Positions 46,635 to 59,760 are shown, counted from the first letter of the stretch. The stretch is DNA of 64,000 bases from Pyrocephalus nanus (GCA_038380795.1 CM076259.1:68353741-68417740); one strand, 5' to 3'. Notes: generated by a model not told the origin, from the letters alone. A program made the numbers and translations.

Positions 46635-47470
46635 GCCTCGCTAAAAGGAGCAGGGCAGGGCAGTGATCTCCAGGGACAACTCCTCAAAGCACAAGAGGAT
46701 CATTTGGATATGCAGGAAACAGCAGGTGTGGCAGGCAGCCAACTTGGCTGAACAGGGAACTCCTGGCTGAGCTCAAACACCAAATGGAAATACACAGATG
46801 GGGGAAGTGGGGATCAGCTAAGGAGGAGTATGGAAATTATTGCTAGAGCTTGAAGGGGTAAAGTTATGAAAACCCAAGCCTGGATGAAGTTCAAACTGAT
46901 TAACGATAGGGAAGGCAATTGGAGGGACTACATTGGAGCAAAAGGAAGACCAACAAAAAATACAGATCCACTGCTGAATAGGATGGATGACTTGATGATG
47001 AAGGATATAGAAAAGACAGATCGACTCAGTGACCTGGTTATTACTGGCAAGGTCTCCTTTCCAGCTTCCTTAATCTCTGTGTCAGAATCTGGGGGAGAGA
47101 AATGTTACCTCATGTAAGGCGTGTTGGAATTAGAGATCACTTAAGCAAACTGGACATATACAAGACCATGGGACTAGACAGAATGCATCAAAGATTGCCC
47201 ACGGAGCTGGTTTATGTCATTTAGATACTCTTCATCATCATCTTTGAAAAGTGGTAGAGAGTGCAAGAGGTTCTTGAAGATGTGAAAAAGACAAATGTCA
47301 GGTACATCTTCAGAAAGTGCAAGGAAGAGGATCTGGAAGACTACAGGCCAGTCAGTCTCACGTCAGTCTGTTGGGAAGTTATAGAGCAAATCATCCTGGA
47401 GACCATTTCCAAGTATAAGAAGGAAAATAATGCGGTTTGCCAAGGGAAAATCATACCTAACCAGGAATAG
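46635..47470 (+). mobile_element. CR1 LINE ORF2 fragment, endonuclease-RT linker into RT start
   Basis: Over 800 bases align in order with CR1 ORF2. The first part follows the linker after the endonuclease. A KTMGLD-like block follows near 47160 and a YRPVSLTSV motif at about 47342-47368, which is reverse-transcriptase motif 1-2 of the CR1 clade. The next stretch has V-I-E-Q-I-I-L-E. Several frameshifts and stops break the frame; the open pieces at 46866-47117 and 47261-47470 are the surviving segments. The 3' half, with the catalytic aspartates, is missing. Confidence 0.9.
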
Positions 47471-47510
47471 CTGTAGAGCCTTTAAGTTCCTTGAACCAAA
47501 TACCATTGAA

Positions 47511-47625
47511 TCACAGAATATGTTGAGTTAGAAGGGACCCAACAGGATCATCAAGTTGAACTCCTGGCCCTGCACAGGATGCCTCGAGAATCACACCATG
47601 TGCCTGAGAGTGTTGTCCAAACAAT
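47511..47625 (-). mobile_element. CR1 LINE 3' tail, 5'-truncated
   Basis: On the + strand it runs GAATCACAGAATATGTTGAG, GAAGGGACCCAACAGGATCA, CTCCTGGCCCTGCACAGGAT and CATGTGCCTGAGAGTGTTGT, the usual order of a reversed CR1 3' end. It belongs to the same subfamily as the copy at 27708-27841. It lies 40 bases from the CR1 fragment at 46635-47470, in the opposite orientation. Confidence 0.92.
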
Positions 47626-49689
47626 TTACTATCTCATCTCAGAAAGTGGTGGCAGTCATGCCGAACTGTATTAAGCCAATTAAGTTTTACAGTCAAAATT
47701 ATTTCATCAAGCACATAGGGAAGGGGGAAAAACATTGCACACTGGAAAAGGGTGAGAAGTAAAAACTGCATTATTTTCCTTTAGTGACCACAGGGCATAA
47801 GTAACTGAGGCCCATCACTACTTCTTGTACCTCTCATGTGATATCAACAGAAAATTCCATATTTGGAGTACATTTGGTCTCTGACATTTGTTACATTTGG
47901 GTAAAAATTAGCTGGAGAAAACCTTTTTTTTCCCTTTTCCAATTAATATACCTTGCTTTCAACTGATTTAGAGACAAGTTTTCTCTCTTGGCTTTTAAGG
48001 TTAGTGAAAGATAATGGTTATTAGTAGTCTTTCTGTGGAAAGATCTTTAAACAAAGGTTTTGACTGTCATCTAGGAACAACAGAACTCCATAATTTCCCT
48101 AAATCTCCTCTGGAATTGAAGACCAAGAGATCCAAAGAAAGAACACTTCAGCTAACAGCACTTGGTTTCTGTTTTCACCTGTCTCTCCAAGAAGCACATT
48201 ATTCTGTTAAGAGCTCAAAAGCTATCCTTGGAGTGCCCAGTAAAGGGGAACAACAGTTTTTAAGCACATCTACATCTGAGCTATTCCCTTTAAAATCTTT
48301 TTACTGTTAAAGTGTCATTTTATGGTTAGAGAATAGTGGACCCCCTGTGATATTCTAATACAGATCTCCAAAATAGTTAAAATGGATCTCAATTTGAGGG
48401 TGCCTCTTTTTCTCCACTGACTGAAAAGGAAACCTAGTATGGTTATGTAGGTATCTGTCCTCTAGTCATTCAGAGTTAGTGGAGATTATTTCCACCTGGT
48501 ACATCTGGCCTCTGGTCTGACCATACTGGTCTGCCATGAAACTGGTGTCGTGGAAGGCTAACTGGAAAAACACTAGTGCCACACATCAAAAGAACAATTG
48601 GGATTTGTAAGGCTTGGTATTACATTTGCAGAGGTGCTACAGAAAGCATATGTGCTGGCAGCCTAGATACGTGGAGCCAAGAAAAAGAATAGAATCATAC
48701 TCTGCCCTTTCCTGGGATCCGACAACCGAGTAAGTTGTATCCTTCATATATGTGTCCAAACATGCTCATTAAAGCTTCTACTTACCAAAGAAAAACCAAC
48801 CCAAAGACCATATAAGGGATTTTTCTTTTTATTTTTGTTGCTTCCTTTCATTGCTTCAAAGCAGGAATAATCATTAAAAAAGCTGCCACTTTTTTCTTGC
48901 AGGGGTGAAAACACATTTTAAGCATGCACAAACAGTACACATTATTAAAACAACCACCAAGGACTTCAACTAACTTTTAAGAGAAATGAATTTTTTTCCA
49001 TGTCTGACACTGGTCTGGTGTATGCTGTTACGGAGATATAGCTGTTGTATGCCATGAGAGTTTAATTCTTCAGCGTAAGCAAAACTTTTCTATATGTCTT
49101 TTTCTGCTCACCACCACATGATGGTGTTCCTTCTGTCTGGTGATGGGAATGCTTTCACTACTTTCTGTACAAAGGAACGGTAACCAGATCCTTCTGGGAT
49201 TCTTTGCTCCCATTAAGCCTGTGCTGGTCCATTGCTGGATGGTCAAAGTGGCAGGATGCCTGAATCGTCTGAGAGTGGCAGCCTGTTCTGTTCAGTCTGC
49301 ATCTCTTAGTTGTATGCACAGTACTGACTCTCGTCATTCAGTATGATACACATATCCAGTTAGAAGAAATAATATGAAAAGAATTATGAAAAACTAGGAC
49401 CTCCTTAGAAATATTTTACTAGATGTTGAAAAAGTGACAGTATTCCAAAGAAAACAGAGTGTTTTATCTAAGAAGAGAAGCAGTTTTAATGTAAGAGAAA
49501 TCAGAGAAGAACAAATAACAAAAAAGAAGACATATTTATGAGTGAAATCAGGGATATATTTATGACTGATATCAGTGGACAGCATAGAAGCCAGTACATA
49601 AAGAAAATTAATGAAGATTAAGGAATGGAAGTGGAAACCTCTAACCACGTGGGTTAAAGAAAAAGTATTTTCTGAGTAGATCCAAACAA
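47626..49689. other. Intergenic DNA, nothing recognised
   Basis: An open frame of 98 codons at 48014-48310 has no protein-like features. No repeats were assigned. Confidence 0.6.
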
Positions 49690-51310
49690 AACCAATACTA
49701 ACAATAATAAAGGCAGAATGACCCTAACAGAATTGCAATGACTGACAAAGAAAAGGCAGAAATACTCCATAAGTGTTTTGGTTCTGTGTTATGGACTGGG
49801 GAGAAAAAAAGAATAATGTCTTCCTGTTGGGTGATGCTGATCTGATATCCTCCAGTGGTATTAAAGATAAGTACAGGTGCAAGACATCACATAATTTTAA
49901 GTTAGCAGTTCCAACAATCCTGCAACCAAATCCTTGTCAAGTTTAATGTTGAGATTAGTGTAAAGAACCTCAGTCTTGATTTGCAAGAAGCCTTGGAATT
50001 TCCAGAAGACTGGAGAGAAGTTAATATTGTGCCATTATTTTAAAACAGAAAATGGATAAAAGCCCAGACCTGGATAATGCAGGCTTGGCAGTCAGAGCAC
50101 AGTATTAGGACAAATAATGGATCAATATATATACATGGATTAAAAATATTGAGAAATGTTAATATCACTACTTCAGTCAATAAAATTGAGAGAAATTTAT
50201 CTTGGCAAACTTACTGAATATTTTGAATGAAGATCCAAATTTAGTTGGGGAACTGAGGAACTTCTAGTAGAGGTTTGACTTGGTACCTGTATGAGATCTT
50301 CATTAATACACTACAGAAAAACAGGTCAATGTAGCACACGTTACATTGATGCAAAATTGCTTATCTCCATACATAATTGTAAAAAAAGAGGGTTTGTATG
50401 TCTTTTTTGACTAACCATGTTTTCCACGAGGTGCCAGAGGGACTATTTTTTTACTCTATGTCATTGAGCATTTTTACCACTGGTTGGGCAAAAGGACATA
50501 GCATTCTGTCTGACAAAATTTGGTGATGACACACAGATAACAGGAGTGAAAAAATTAAGAAGAGATGGATCAACAACAAAGACTATCCAGGGACACTGTG
50601 TAAGCAAGAATAAACAAATAATACAGTGAAATAGAGGGTCTAACGTAAAGGAACAGAAATGTAAGTCATAAAAACAGCAGTGAGGACTTTCCTATGAAAC
50701 AGATTCTGAAGAGGACATGCCATAACACTTCATTGAGACCAAATGCACAAAAAAACCCCGAAAAGGCAAATACTATCCCTAGGTATATCCATCGGACAGA
50801 AGTGAAAGGTGAAGCCATTGCTGCATTTGGCAGAGAAGCGATTGCTACTTGGAATAGAGCGTCCAGTTCTAGTGCTCAGAATTCATGATGGATGTGAATA
50901 ATTTGGAGAAGGGTCAAAGAAAAGCCATGGGAATATTAAGGACCTGGAAAGTCTCCAGCTGTGCAATCTACTTAGCTTATCAACGTGATGACTTAAGGAT
51001 AACTGGTCACGGTACACAAAACAGGACAAACAGCAAAGAGCTGTTCAGTCTAGCAGTCAGAGATTTGACAAGCTCCTCTGTCAAGAAGGTGAAGCTAAAA
51101 ATTCAAACAAAAATAAAGGCACTTTTTTTCTTAGCAATCCATTACATTAGTGGCTATATTCACCTTATCTTTAGGCTATATTCTTAGGCTGCATCTAAGA
51201 AGTGTGGCATCACTGGCAATTTTTAAATCTAGATTGAGTGTTTGTCTAAAGACAAGTTTTAATTTTCAATGGGACTACTTATCCTGAAGCAGAAATAACC
51301 CTGTGAAACT
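49690..51310 (+). mobile_element. Ancient, heavily decayed CR1-like LINE (RT to near the 3' end)
   Basis: Scattered but collinear blocks of an old CR1-type element. An ACAAAGAAAAGGCAGAAATA block (about 49744) matches the linker. Near 50519-50530 the polymerase catalytic box reads F-G-D-D, and TQITGV-like residues follow. The C-terminal part follows at about 50897-51140 (AATTTGGAGAAGGGTCAAAG, AAGGACCTGGAAAGTC, CTACTTAGCTTATCAACG, CTGTTCAGTCTAGCAG). GGCATCACTGGCAATTTTTA at about 51208 matches the pre-3'-end block of old amniote CR1 lineages. Stops and frameshifts are frequent. It is much older than the other CR1 copies here and closer to lineages shared with turtles and crocodiles. Confidence 0.75.
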
Positions 51311-54300
51311 CTGTAGACTCTGTCATTGATGGGCTCAGACTGGATATTTGAGGCCTTCTGCCCTTTTTCTACTGTACTGCCCTTTTTCTTCAGTGTGTTC
51401 TGAGAGCTGGTGTCTGTATTTATATGGCATGACATGGGGATGATGCTACCTTAGATCTGACAAGCAGCACAGCAGCATTATTCTGGTGATGAGCTCAGGC
51501 TAATTAACCATGTCATGCACAAGGGCCAGTCAATCATCTGTGGTAACATAACTATGCTGCTTCCCCTTGTGGAGCTGGCTCTACACAATCCAGGGTTGTG
51601 CAGCTGTTTGATGTATGCATGGTTCAATAGAGACCCTAAGCAAGTTTGTTTTCATGTACTAAAAAAATGGTTGCAATAAAGTGTTCCTCTCTTTAATGAA
51701 AGTCATTACTGTAACTTGTGTTTTAAACTGTTTCATGTATTCCGGCATCAGTGATAGCTGAGGCATTACAGGGTGTCTGGTTCTCTTAGCACATTAGCCA
51801 CACTATGACACGCTATTCCTGGTTTTCTTAGCTGTTTTTTGGCTCTAACGTTCCAACTTGTATCATTTAATGAGAAACACTGAACAGAGGATTTATTGTG
51901 ACATTATTTATACTGAGAAGAGGAAATAGATGATGAGGAAGTGAATAACTCTTCTGTGAAAAACTATGAAATGAATAAAATCGAATGGAGTCATTTTCAC
52001 AGTTGTTTGTAATTGTTTATCAGATCAGTCAGTAGGTGAGTCATTGCACCAGAACCTCTCTTACTTTTTATTTACTCCAAATAAATATTTGCAAAGAGTA
52101 AGTAATTATTTACATTACTGGGTCTCATCCCTGGAATTTTCCAGAGACATTCTCTGATTCCATGATACCTGTGTGGGCTAGAGATGTATGTTATATACTC
52201 TGCCTTACACAAGGGCTCTCCTACATGTTTTAGTCACTTGGAATTTTACAACATCTTTCTAAAAAGGTTCCCCCAAATAAATAACCCCAGTACACAAATA
52301 CGTGATGAAAACTCAGAATTCAAATTACAGTTTTCTCACTAAAGGAAAGCATAGAAACACTAGTAGTTGGAAAAATAAATGGAAATCACACCAAAAAACC
52401 AGAGAGGTGAGAAGGCTGAGAATAGCTATAAAAACAGTGAACACATATGTAGGTTAAATCAAGATAGGCTAAGGGAGTAATCAGTATGAAAAGTCTAGAT
52501 GCATCCTGAATCATTCTTCCTAAAGTGCTTCTGATCTTGTCTACAGCAATTTGGTTCAGAGCAGTAGAATGGGTTTGTCAATTAATTTCCTCAATTTTCT
52601 TCACTTGCTGGGATTTGGTTTGGTTCTTATACCAGTTTCAGTAGTTTCAAAGTAGATCAGCTTTGGAAGAAACAAAATCTATATCTCCACTGAATTGTCC
52701 TCCAGTGTCTGTGTGAGCCTACGGAGTCCACATCATGCCCAATGCATATCTAATAGACATGTGGCAGTACATTCCCACTGAGAAATCCTGTGTCATCCCA
52801 GATTGGGTTTTGTGCTATATTAAGGGTCATTTGCCACGACTGCAAAGGCTGATGTGCCTTTTAAAACCTGAGGACCACGAGCTGCAGAATAATCTACATA
52901 GTACCTAGCTGCATCAGAAAGTGTTCCCCTCTGCCTCTGCCTTTTTTTGTTCAAGAAAGTATTTCTGTTACAGTTCTGCCAAGTGAGCTGCCAATTTGGC
53001 AGCCATGAGAATAGATTTTAAAGGTCCCTTCCCTTCCATGAGTGCAGCTCCTTTGAATACAATTCAGTTCAGCATTGCTGACCCTGTCCCTTGCACACAA
53101 ACAAGAAACCGTTTCTTCAGGCCCAGAATGTCCAGCTGACTGTGCTCAAAGCAGTAATCATGACAAAGACACCCATTCTACTTCTGCTTCAGAGCAAGGG
53201 GGATCCCAGAGGGTAGGTCTTTAAAGAGGTGCCCTCAGTGGGTCCTTGCTGGCCCTGCAGCCATAGGATTAAGTTTCCATTCCTCCCCTATCGTGTTTCA
53301 CAATCCATGTTGTCCAAACTCAGAGTGGGAAGGTAGTTTTAGCAGGAGGCAGCACAGAATCACTTGGATACAGCAGGAACATGAACAGAAAGAGGGGTCT
53401 GTTCAAGAGGCTCTGTACATGCGATGGTAGTTCGGACAGCAACGTGTTTGTTTTACATGAGACAGGAATAAGGACTGACTAGCTTAGAGGAGGGACTTTG
53501 ACTTTTCCTTGACTTTGTCATACATGATGTCCTCATGAACATCATGGAGAAAATTTATCTAAAAAGTAATCACTCTAATGTTGTCCTAAATTCATAATTT
53601 CTTTAAACTATCCACTAAGGTGGTCTGCAGCCTAGTATGAAACTAGGTAAAGGCTAGTAGTGTATGCTGCTACAAGCAGCAAAGATCGGTGGTGGTAATG
53701 GACCAATATGTAAAGATAATTTAGTGGTTTTATCATTGTAAAAAGAGAAAAATCTCATTCTGGGACATACTGAAAGGAGAGTCATATGTACGACAAATAT
53801 TTTGTTGAGTTCCAGTGTGAGATAACTTTTATTTTAACATCTTTCAAATATTGTGCAGTAGTTTTTTGGTGTGTATTGTGTGCTTATTACAGCAAAATGT
53901 CACAGTTTAAAGTACTTACACTGCAGTTGCAGCTGCAAATCTATAATCCTGTATTACATAGAAGTCTGGTGTAATCTTTAATGTGGTATATGTTTTAAAG
54001 AGTAATATAAAAGCATATTGATAAAAATTAGGTGAAGGAACTGACAAGCCTTTTTAAGCAAGGAGCCTTGAAGAGAAAATTCCCAATTGAAGTGGGCAAT
54101 GTGTTCCGTCCTCCTGCTTAATTGCTATTAAGGAATGCATCTGCTTATCTTCATTAACTGTACTTGACATCTGTATATATATGATGTGTGTTTCACAACT
54201 TCCTTCCCACTTTTCAAGAAGCACAACAAAGTCAAAGGTTTCTGAGCAACAGAATTACTGTTTCAACATCATTTGAAATGCATACAATTGTTTATGGGAC

Positions 54301-55116
54301 AAAATGGAGGAAAGTGTATACAGTAGCTTAATGTCACCTTACAAATAAGATATTCCTTTGCTTTTTACCCTCAAAAAGAAGAAATAGTTCATCTTATTTA
54401 ATTAGGTTATAGAAAAAAATATTCTGAAAAACAAATTCTTGAGAGATCAGGGCATCATAGTGGCTATACAATGAGTTAATGCAGTGTGAGGCCCAATCAT
54501 AACTTAAGCCCTCTTGAAGGATATGAAATGGTAGACAAACCCCAGATATGCTAGTCTACAGAAAGAAGACATGCAGACTTTGAATATTTATTTAAAACTA
54601 AAAGTAAACATACTTACCTAGTATTATTAGCACTACATCTGATATGCATTTGCCCACAATAAACTAAACTAAACTAAACCAAACTATACTGAACTAAACT
54701 AAACTGAACTAAACTAAACTATTTTCTAAGAAAGCTCAACACATCTTTGCCTGGCAAACTTCCATTTATTTCAGCTGTCCAGCTATCTCACAAGGAACTC
54801 AGTTTTGGTGCATTTTAAGAGAAGCTTTCCAAAATATCTACTGAATCTTGTAGTTACATCTTTTCTTGCTCAATGCTGCATAACAAAACATCATTTCTTA
54901 ACCTATAATCTCAAAGTGTATTTTTAATGATCAAGTGAAGAAAACTGATTAATGAAAAAAACTTGACCAACACTGAAATAGGAACAGGTAAAGGGAAAAA
55001 TGGGAACTTTTTTTCAGTTGCAGTAACCTGTCTGTCTGATCTCATGCCCATTCTCTGACAATGCAGAGTTTTTAGGTCCAGATGGGACTTACACACTTGA
55101 CAGAACAGACTACATT
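51311..55116. other. Intergenic DNA with one pentanucleotide repeat
   Basis: No gene or transposon recognised; contains the AAACT repeat at 54658-54723. Confidence 0.6.
54658..54723. repeat. (AAACT)n pentanucleotide microsatellite
   Basis: About 13 tandem AAACT units with a few substitutions (AAACC, ATACT, GAACT). Imperfect, so probably of moderate age. Confidence 0.95.
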
Positions 55117-55500
55117 TGAATCACTGAATTGTTGAAGTTGGCAGAGATCTTTGGAGATCATGTACTCCAGCATCTCACTCCAAGCAGGGTCACTTACACA
55201 GGAGGGTGCACAGGGCTCTGCTCTGCCAGGTTTTCAGTATCTCCAAGGATGAAGGCTCCACAGCCTCTCTAAGCAACCTGTTCCAGTTTTCCACTACAGA
55301 ATGTTTTTCTTTTAAGTGAACTTTCCTGTGTTTCAGTCTTTTCTCACTGCCTCTTGTCTGTTCACTAGGCATCACTGACAGGCATCTGGCTTTGTTTTCT
55401 TTACTCCCTCATCAGGTATTTATACGCATCAGTGGGATCCTCACCCAGCCTTCTTTTCTCCAGGGTACTGAGTCCCAGATATCTCAACTGCTCAAATCCT
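55117..55500 (-). mobile_element. CR1 LINE 3' end
   Basis: A reversed CR1 3' end. On the + strand it begins TGAATCACTGAATTGTTGAA, then GAGATCATGTACTCCAGC, AAGCAGGGTCACTTACAC, a CCACAGCCTCTCTAAGCAAC block, and GCCTCTTGTCTGTTCACTAG further on. About 380 bases of 3' UTR and terminal ORF2 are kept. It belongs to an older subfamily than the 27.7 and 47.5 kb copies. Confidence 0.9.
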
Positions 55501-55585
55501 CTAAAGTGCATTTAAGTAATGAAATACCTTAAAACAAATATTGCCAGTTCTTCATTGATTCTTTCAAACAAATGCAATCAAATGC

Positions 55586-55607
55586 ATTGGAGAGGGATTG
55601 GAGAGGG
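55586..55607. repeat. 11-bp tandem duplication at the CR1 5' junction
   Basis: ATTGGAGAGGG occurs twice in tandem (55586-55596 and 55597-55607), at the start of the next CR1. The duplicated unit itself belongs to the CR1 sequence, so this is slippage rather than a target-site duplication. Confidence 0.8.
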
Positions 55608-55846
55608 ATTTTTTACATGGGCATATAGTGACAGGACAAGGGGCAATGGCTTTAAATTACATGTTAGGAATAAATTCTTTATGGTGAAGGTGGTGAGACA
55701 CTGGAACAGGTTCTGAGAGAAGCTGTGGATGTCCCATCCCTGGAAGTGTTCAAGGCCGACCTGGATGGGGTTTTGAGCAACCTGGTCTAGTAGAAGTTGT
55801 CCCTGCCTATGGCAGGTTCCTTCCAATCCAAATCAATCTATAAAAT
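55597..55846 (+). mobile_element. CR1 LINE 3' end, 5'-truncated
   Basis: Matches the CR1 terminus: CATATAGTGACAGGACAAGG, a C-terminal block resembling [11 protein letters not shown] (about 55677-55712), CTGGAAGTGTTCAAGGC, GAGCAACCTGGTCTAGTAGA, TGTCCCTGCCTATGGCAGG, and a decayed tail near 55835-55846. Oriented opposite to its neighbour at 55117-55500. Confidence 0.92.
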
Positions 55847-58800
55847 TTTTGAATATAAGCAAACAACCCCTTTTTTTCTTCTTTAACACAGACAATAAAT
55901 TATGATGGACTTGCTGTATTTGTACAGTCAAATGGTTCAAACACTTAGCCTTGCCTTTGTAAGTAGTTACACATCATTTAGCAGCCACCTGTATGACAAC
56001 AGATTGACGCTAGCTCATTCTACCCAAGATTTGAGTTGTATAGAAGTTAGTCTGCTTTGCTCTGGAAGCAATGAAACTACTTTAGCCTGAGCTTGGAGTA
56101 CACGGATCTCTGCAGCTCATGGCTTTCTACACTCAACCTTGTAGACATCCTTAATGCCTATTCAAATAATTGAGCACTATTTAATGAATTCCAGATTATA
56201 ATAAATCTTTCCAACTATACAACTAAAAGACACACAAAGATTTAAAAGCCTTTTAAAATATGTTTATAAAACTTAACAAAGTCAGTTAAAAAGGGTGATT
56301 TAGATCCACTTAACACTGAGTTGACATATGCTTAAAGAAACTCTGAGTGTTAAGATACTGATTTTACATATAAATTCTGCTTTTCATCCTGAAACACTCC
56401 CAAATACTCTAAACTGACAATGGATTTGGAAGGCTCCTATTTTCTAGTATTGAAATGCAGTCTCCTCCAGCTGCAAAACAGAGCAGATGTCTCCCTGCAA
56501 AGTGTGAAACTGCAGAACAGGGCAGTATGCTCTGCTAACTTTTGCATTGACAGGAAGAGAGAGGAACAGAGGAAACAGATTGTAATTATTTAATTTGGAA
56601 TTTGGCCAAGACCCCACAGTTGGCAATCCTGTTCTTGTGTAGAAGTGCCATGAAATGTGATTCTACTGTGGGTTTTGCAACTCATTGGGAAGAGTGGAGT
56701 AATCATGGTCAGACCTTGAATAGTTGGAAAATTTGGTTACTTCTATGAAAGCTGTAAGTTCTTCAGTTAAGGCAAAAGCACAGAAGTCTCAGTAAATTAT
56801 ACATACTTGAAATTTTTGGTATTTTTACTCCCAACTATACCTTCTCTATTTTTTTTCTGCATCCTTTAAGTTGTGACCAAAATTTTTGCTTATGTAATAT
56901 ATTTATATTTGTATATATGTACACTTAGAGATAAAAATGCATTATGCATAGATATGTTTATAAATGCAGTAATTTAAAGGCATTTGACTTGTATACTAAG
57001 TATTACAATGTCAATTTATTCTGTCAACTAAAAATAATTTGATTTCTCTCATAAATGTAGTGTATATGTAAACAAATATTAAATGACCTCACCTATATGT
57101 GACACATAGATCTTCCTATGAAGATATTTGTACCTAAAATACAGCAATAAAGTATGAAAACTTTTACAAAGGTCTAATGCTTCCAAGATACTGAATAATG
57201 AGTTGCAAATATAAAGGAGCTTGCCATATTCTTTGTCTGTTGTTCTTTGAAATTTGGGCAAACAAATTTAACAAGATCATTACCATTCATAACCTATGGA
57301 GGCGCTTGAAGCAGAGCATTAATTTCACAATCTCTTTCCCAATCTCTTTCCATCTCCTATGAAAATATGAAGTTCTAATTTATTTTTTTAATTTTTTTAA
57401 ATAATCTTTTCTGTTGTCATAAAATGGCCATGAAAGCTACAAAATTTGATGCTATGAAGAATTTTAAATTACAAATACTTAAAACGGTAAAATTATAACA
57501 TTATTCCATAACCAATTGTCTTTGGAACTTATTAATACCACTTAATAAATGTTTAGACATATTTTCATTCCAATTCATAATATAGCCATTCAGTGTTAGT
57601 ATTTCAAACTTTTATATCCACATCAAAAAACCACTAAAAATATTTCTGTCAGTGCTCAGTTGTCTTTATTAATGCTAATGAACACAAAATTTAAAAATGT
57701 AATAGACTAGTCCAATAGTTGGCAGACATTCATAGTTTGCATGTGTGACATACATAGCTTACATTACTCATACTATGGCATGAATTAATGTAAAATTGTT
57801 TCCAAGTATAATAAAAACTCCTTAAAATCAAAGTTATAGAACACATTAAAAGTGGCATGTTTGGATTTATTTTAGAAGATAGTAGACTGTGTTTTTTTCA
57901 GACTGGTATGGTTTTTAAAAAATTCTTGATTTCATTGTAAATTTTTTCAGATAAAACTAATGAAAAACATTCTGTGTACACTACATTTTATATTACGTAA
58001 TATTCAATATATTTTATTTTTTATATATAGATGTGTAAATATATAAACATATGTATAGTTATCTATGTACTCATATAAATGTGCATCAAAAGTGTATGCA
58101 CCTGGTTACTGTATGTGTCGAGTATTCGACTATAGCAGAAGTGAACCCATCCTGTTACGTCTATGCTAGCACATTAAGAAGACCAATGGGGCCAAATTTG
58201 TAGGATGTGCTTCCTGCATCTTTGGCAAACTCCAGTCTGGTTCTGTGAACATCCATTAGTAATTATGATGCTTAGTCCAGCTTAGTTTATTTAAGAAAAA
58301 AAAAAAAGAAAAAAAAAAAAAAAGGAAGAAAAAAGAAAAATCCAGTTTGCCTGAATTCTGCCATCTCGCAGCTCAAACTAAAACTTACCAAATCCACCAG
58401 TTTTGGTTTTGTCATCTTGGCTTGTTTCTCTCCTGCCCCTGCAAAGATTGATCATGTGTTGGGAAGATGTGAGCATCTTGGGGATTTGTCATTAACCTTT
58501 TTCCTGATAATTTCAAGGAGACCCATTGTCTGACTCCCTGGGTTTCACCACTGATCTGTTCCTTCAGGGTAAACAGACTTGCAAGCTACTCACACAAACT
58601 GGGAAATGAAGGTCAAGAAAAGGTAAAATGGCAACAAATACTTCCCCCCACCCTGCTAACCCAAGAGCAAAACAAGTAAAAGTGATTTCTGGAGGATGTG
58701 GTTTGCGAACAAAGTATGGTTACCCTAATTTCTTATTGCTGTTTCAGGTTTTACTGGGTTTCAGGATTTGACTCCCACTTTTTTCCAGGGCACTCCTCTA

Positions 58801-59269
58801 GGGTGACTATAGAGGATGTGAAGTTTTATGGCAATACTGAAGTCATAATTGTAGATATCCACTGATGGGTATCATCCAAATATTTATGTGTTTTCCACAT
58901 TACTCTTCTGAAAATTTTGAGGCAGGCCTTACATCCCACTTCATAGCCTCATGCTGAGGTGTATGACCTGAGTACTTGCCACATCATACTTTAAAATTCC
59001 TTCCACATATTAACTCCCACAAGCAGGACATCCTTGGATTGTCAAGAAGATTTAATGGACTTTTAGAATACTGATTACTAAGGTAAAATATTAATTTCTG
59101 AAGATTTTACTTTTTATTACAATGGATTTTTCTTGCTGATAGTTTTATTTTTCAAGAGAATGAAAGAAGACTGGGTGGGGGCTGTGCCCTTTCAATGGTA
59201 AGGGTGAGCTTTGGGACCTCCTTCACAGATAAATGAGAGTACATAAAAAAAACTGATGAGACCAAACAG
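55847..59269. other. Very AT-rich intergenic DNA
   Basis: No gene or transposon recognised. Runs of TA/TG dinucleotide-like sequence occur near 56890-57070 and 57960-58090, and an A-rich tract at 58293-58341. Confidence 0.6.
58293..58341. repeat. A-rich low-complexity tract
   Basis: Runs of A separated by single G or GG. It may be a retroposon poly(A) remnant or simple sequence; no retroposon body was recognised upstream. Confidence 0.85.
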
Positions 59270-59760
59270 ATGTCAGGGTTTTATTTAATGTTTTTAAGCT
59301 AGCAATTGCAAGCCAGTAAAACACATGACCACTGCTGTTATGTAATACAGTACTCCTACCACTGCTGACTGAGAAATAAAATGACCAGCAGAACAAAAAG
59401 GCTAATTTTGGGTCCTTCTGTCTCCCTTGGTCTTCTAATGTGTTCAGCAACTTGGCTTAGAAGTTTGAAGAGGTGCACACCACGTACACGAGAACTCTCA
59501 GGCCTTTTTGAGCAGACTACAAGAACCCAGTGGTCAGAGCAGCAGGCTGCAGCAGAGTGCAGTAAAAAGTAAACCACTCTATGGACCAGACCCAGCCACT
59601 GGTTGCCAGTTGGACTATCCTGCTCCACCAACACCAGAGTGCCAAATCTGCCCTTCTCAGCAGTGGTCCGAGTGAGACAGTGTTTGAAGCACGTAATATT
59701 TGCTACGTGTCTATGCATGTTGCTGGGGAAGTTCTAGTGTGTTTAGAAAACTGACAACAA
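59270..59760 (-). other. GC-richer patch with - strand open frames and a polyadenylation hexamer
   Basis: This block stands out from the AT-rich surroundings. On the - strand it has an open frame of 120 codons (59356-59718). Downstream on that strand is an AATAAA within the AAATAAAA at about 59280-59287. The layout would suit the last exon or 3' UTR of a processed transcript, an LTR, or a retropseudogene. I recognise no protein family, and the predicted product is not convincing. Confidence 0.25.

Noticed and set aside
59356..59718. Possible retroelement integrase-like frame on the - strand
   Set aside because: One short Val-Leu-Val stretch recalled a retroelement domain, but the residues before and after do not fit it, and no second motif supports it.
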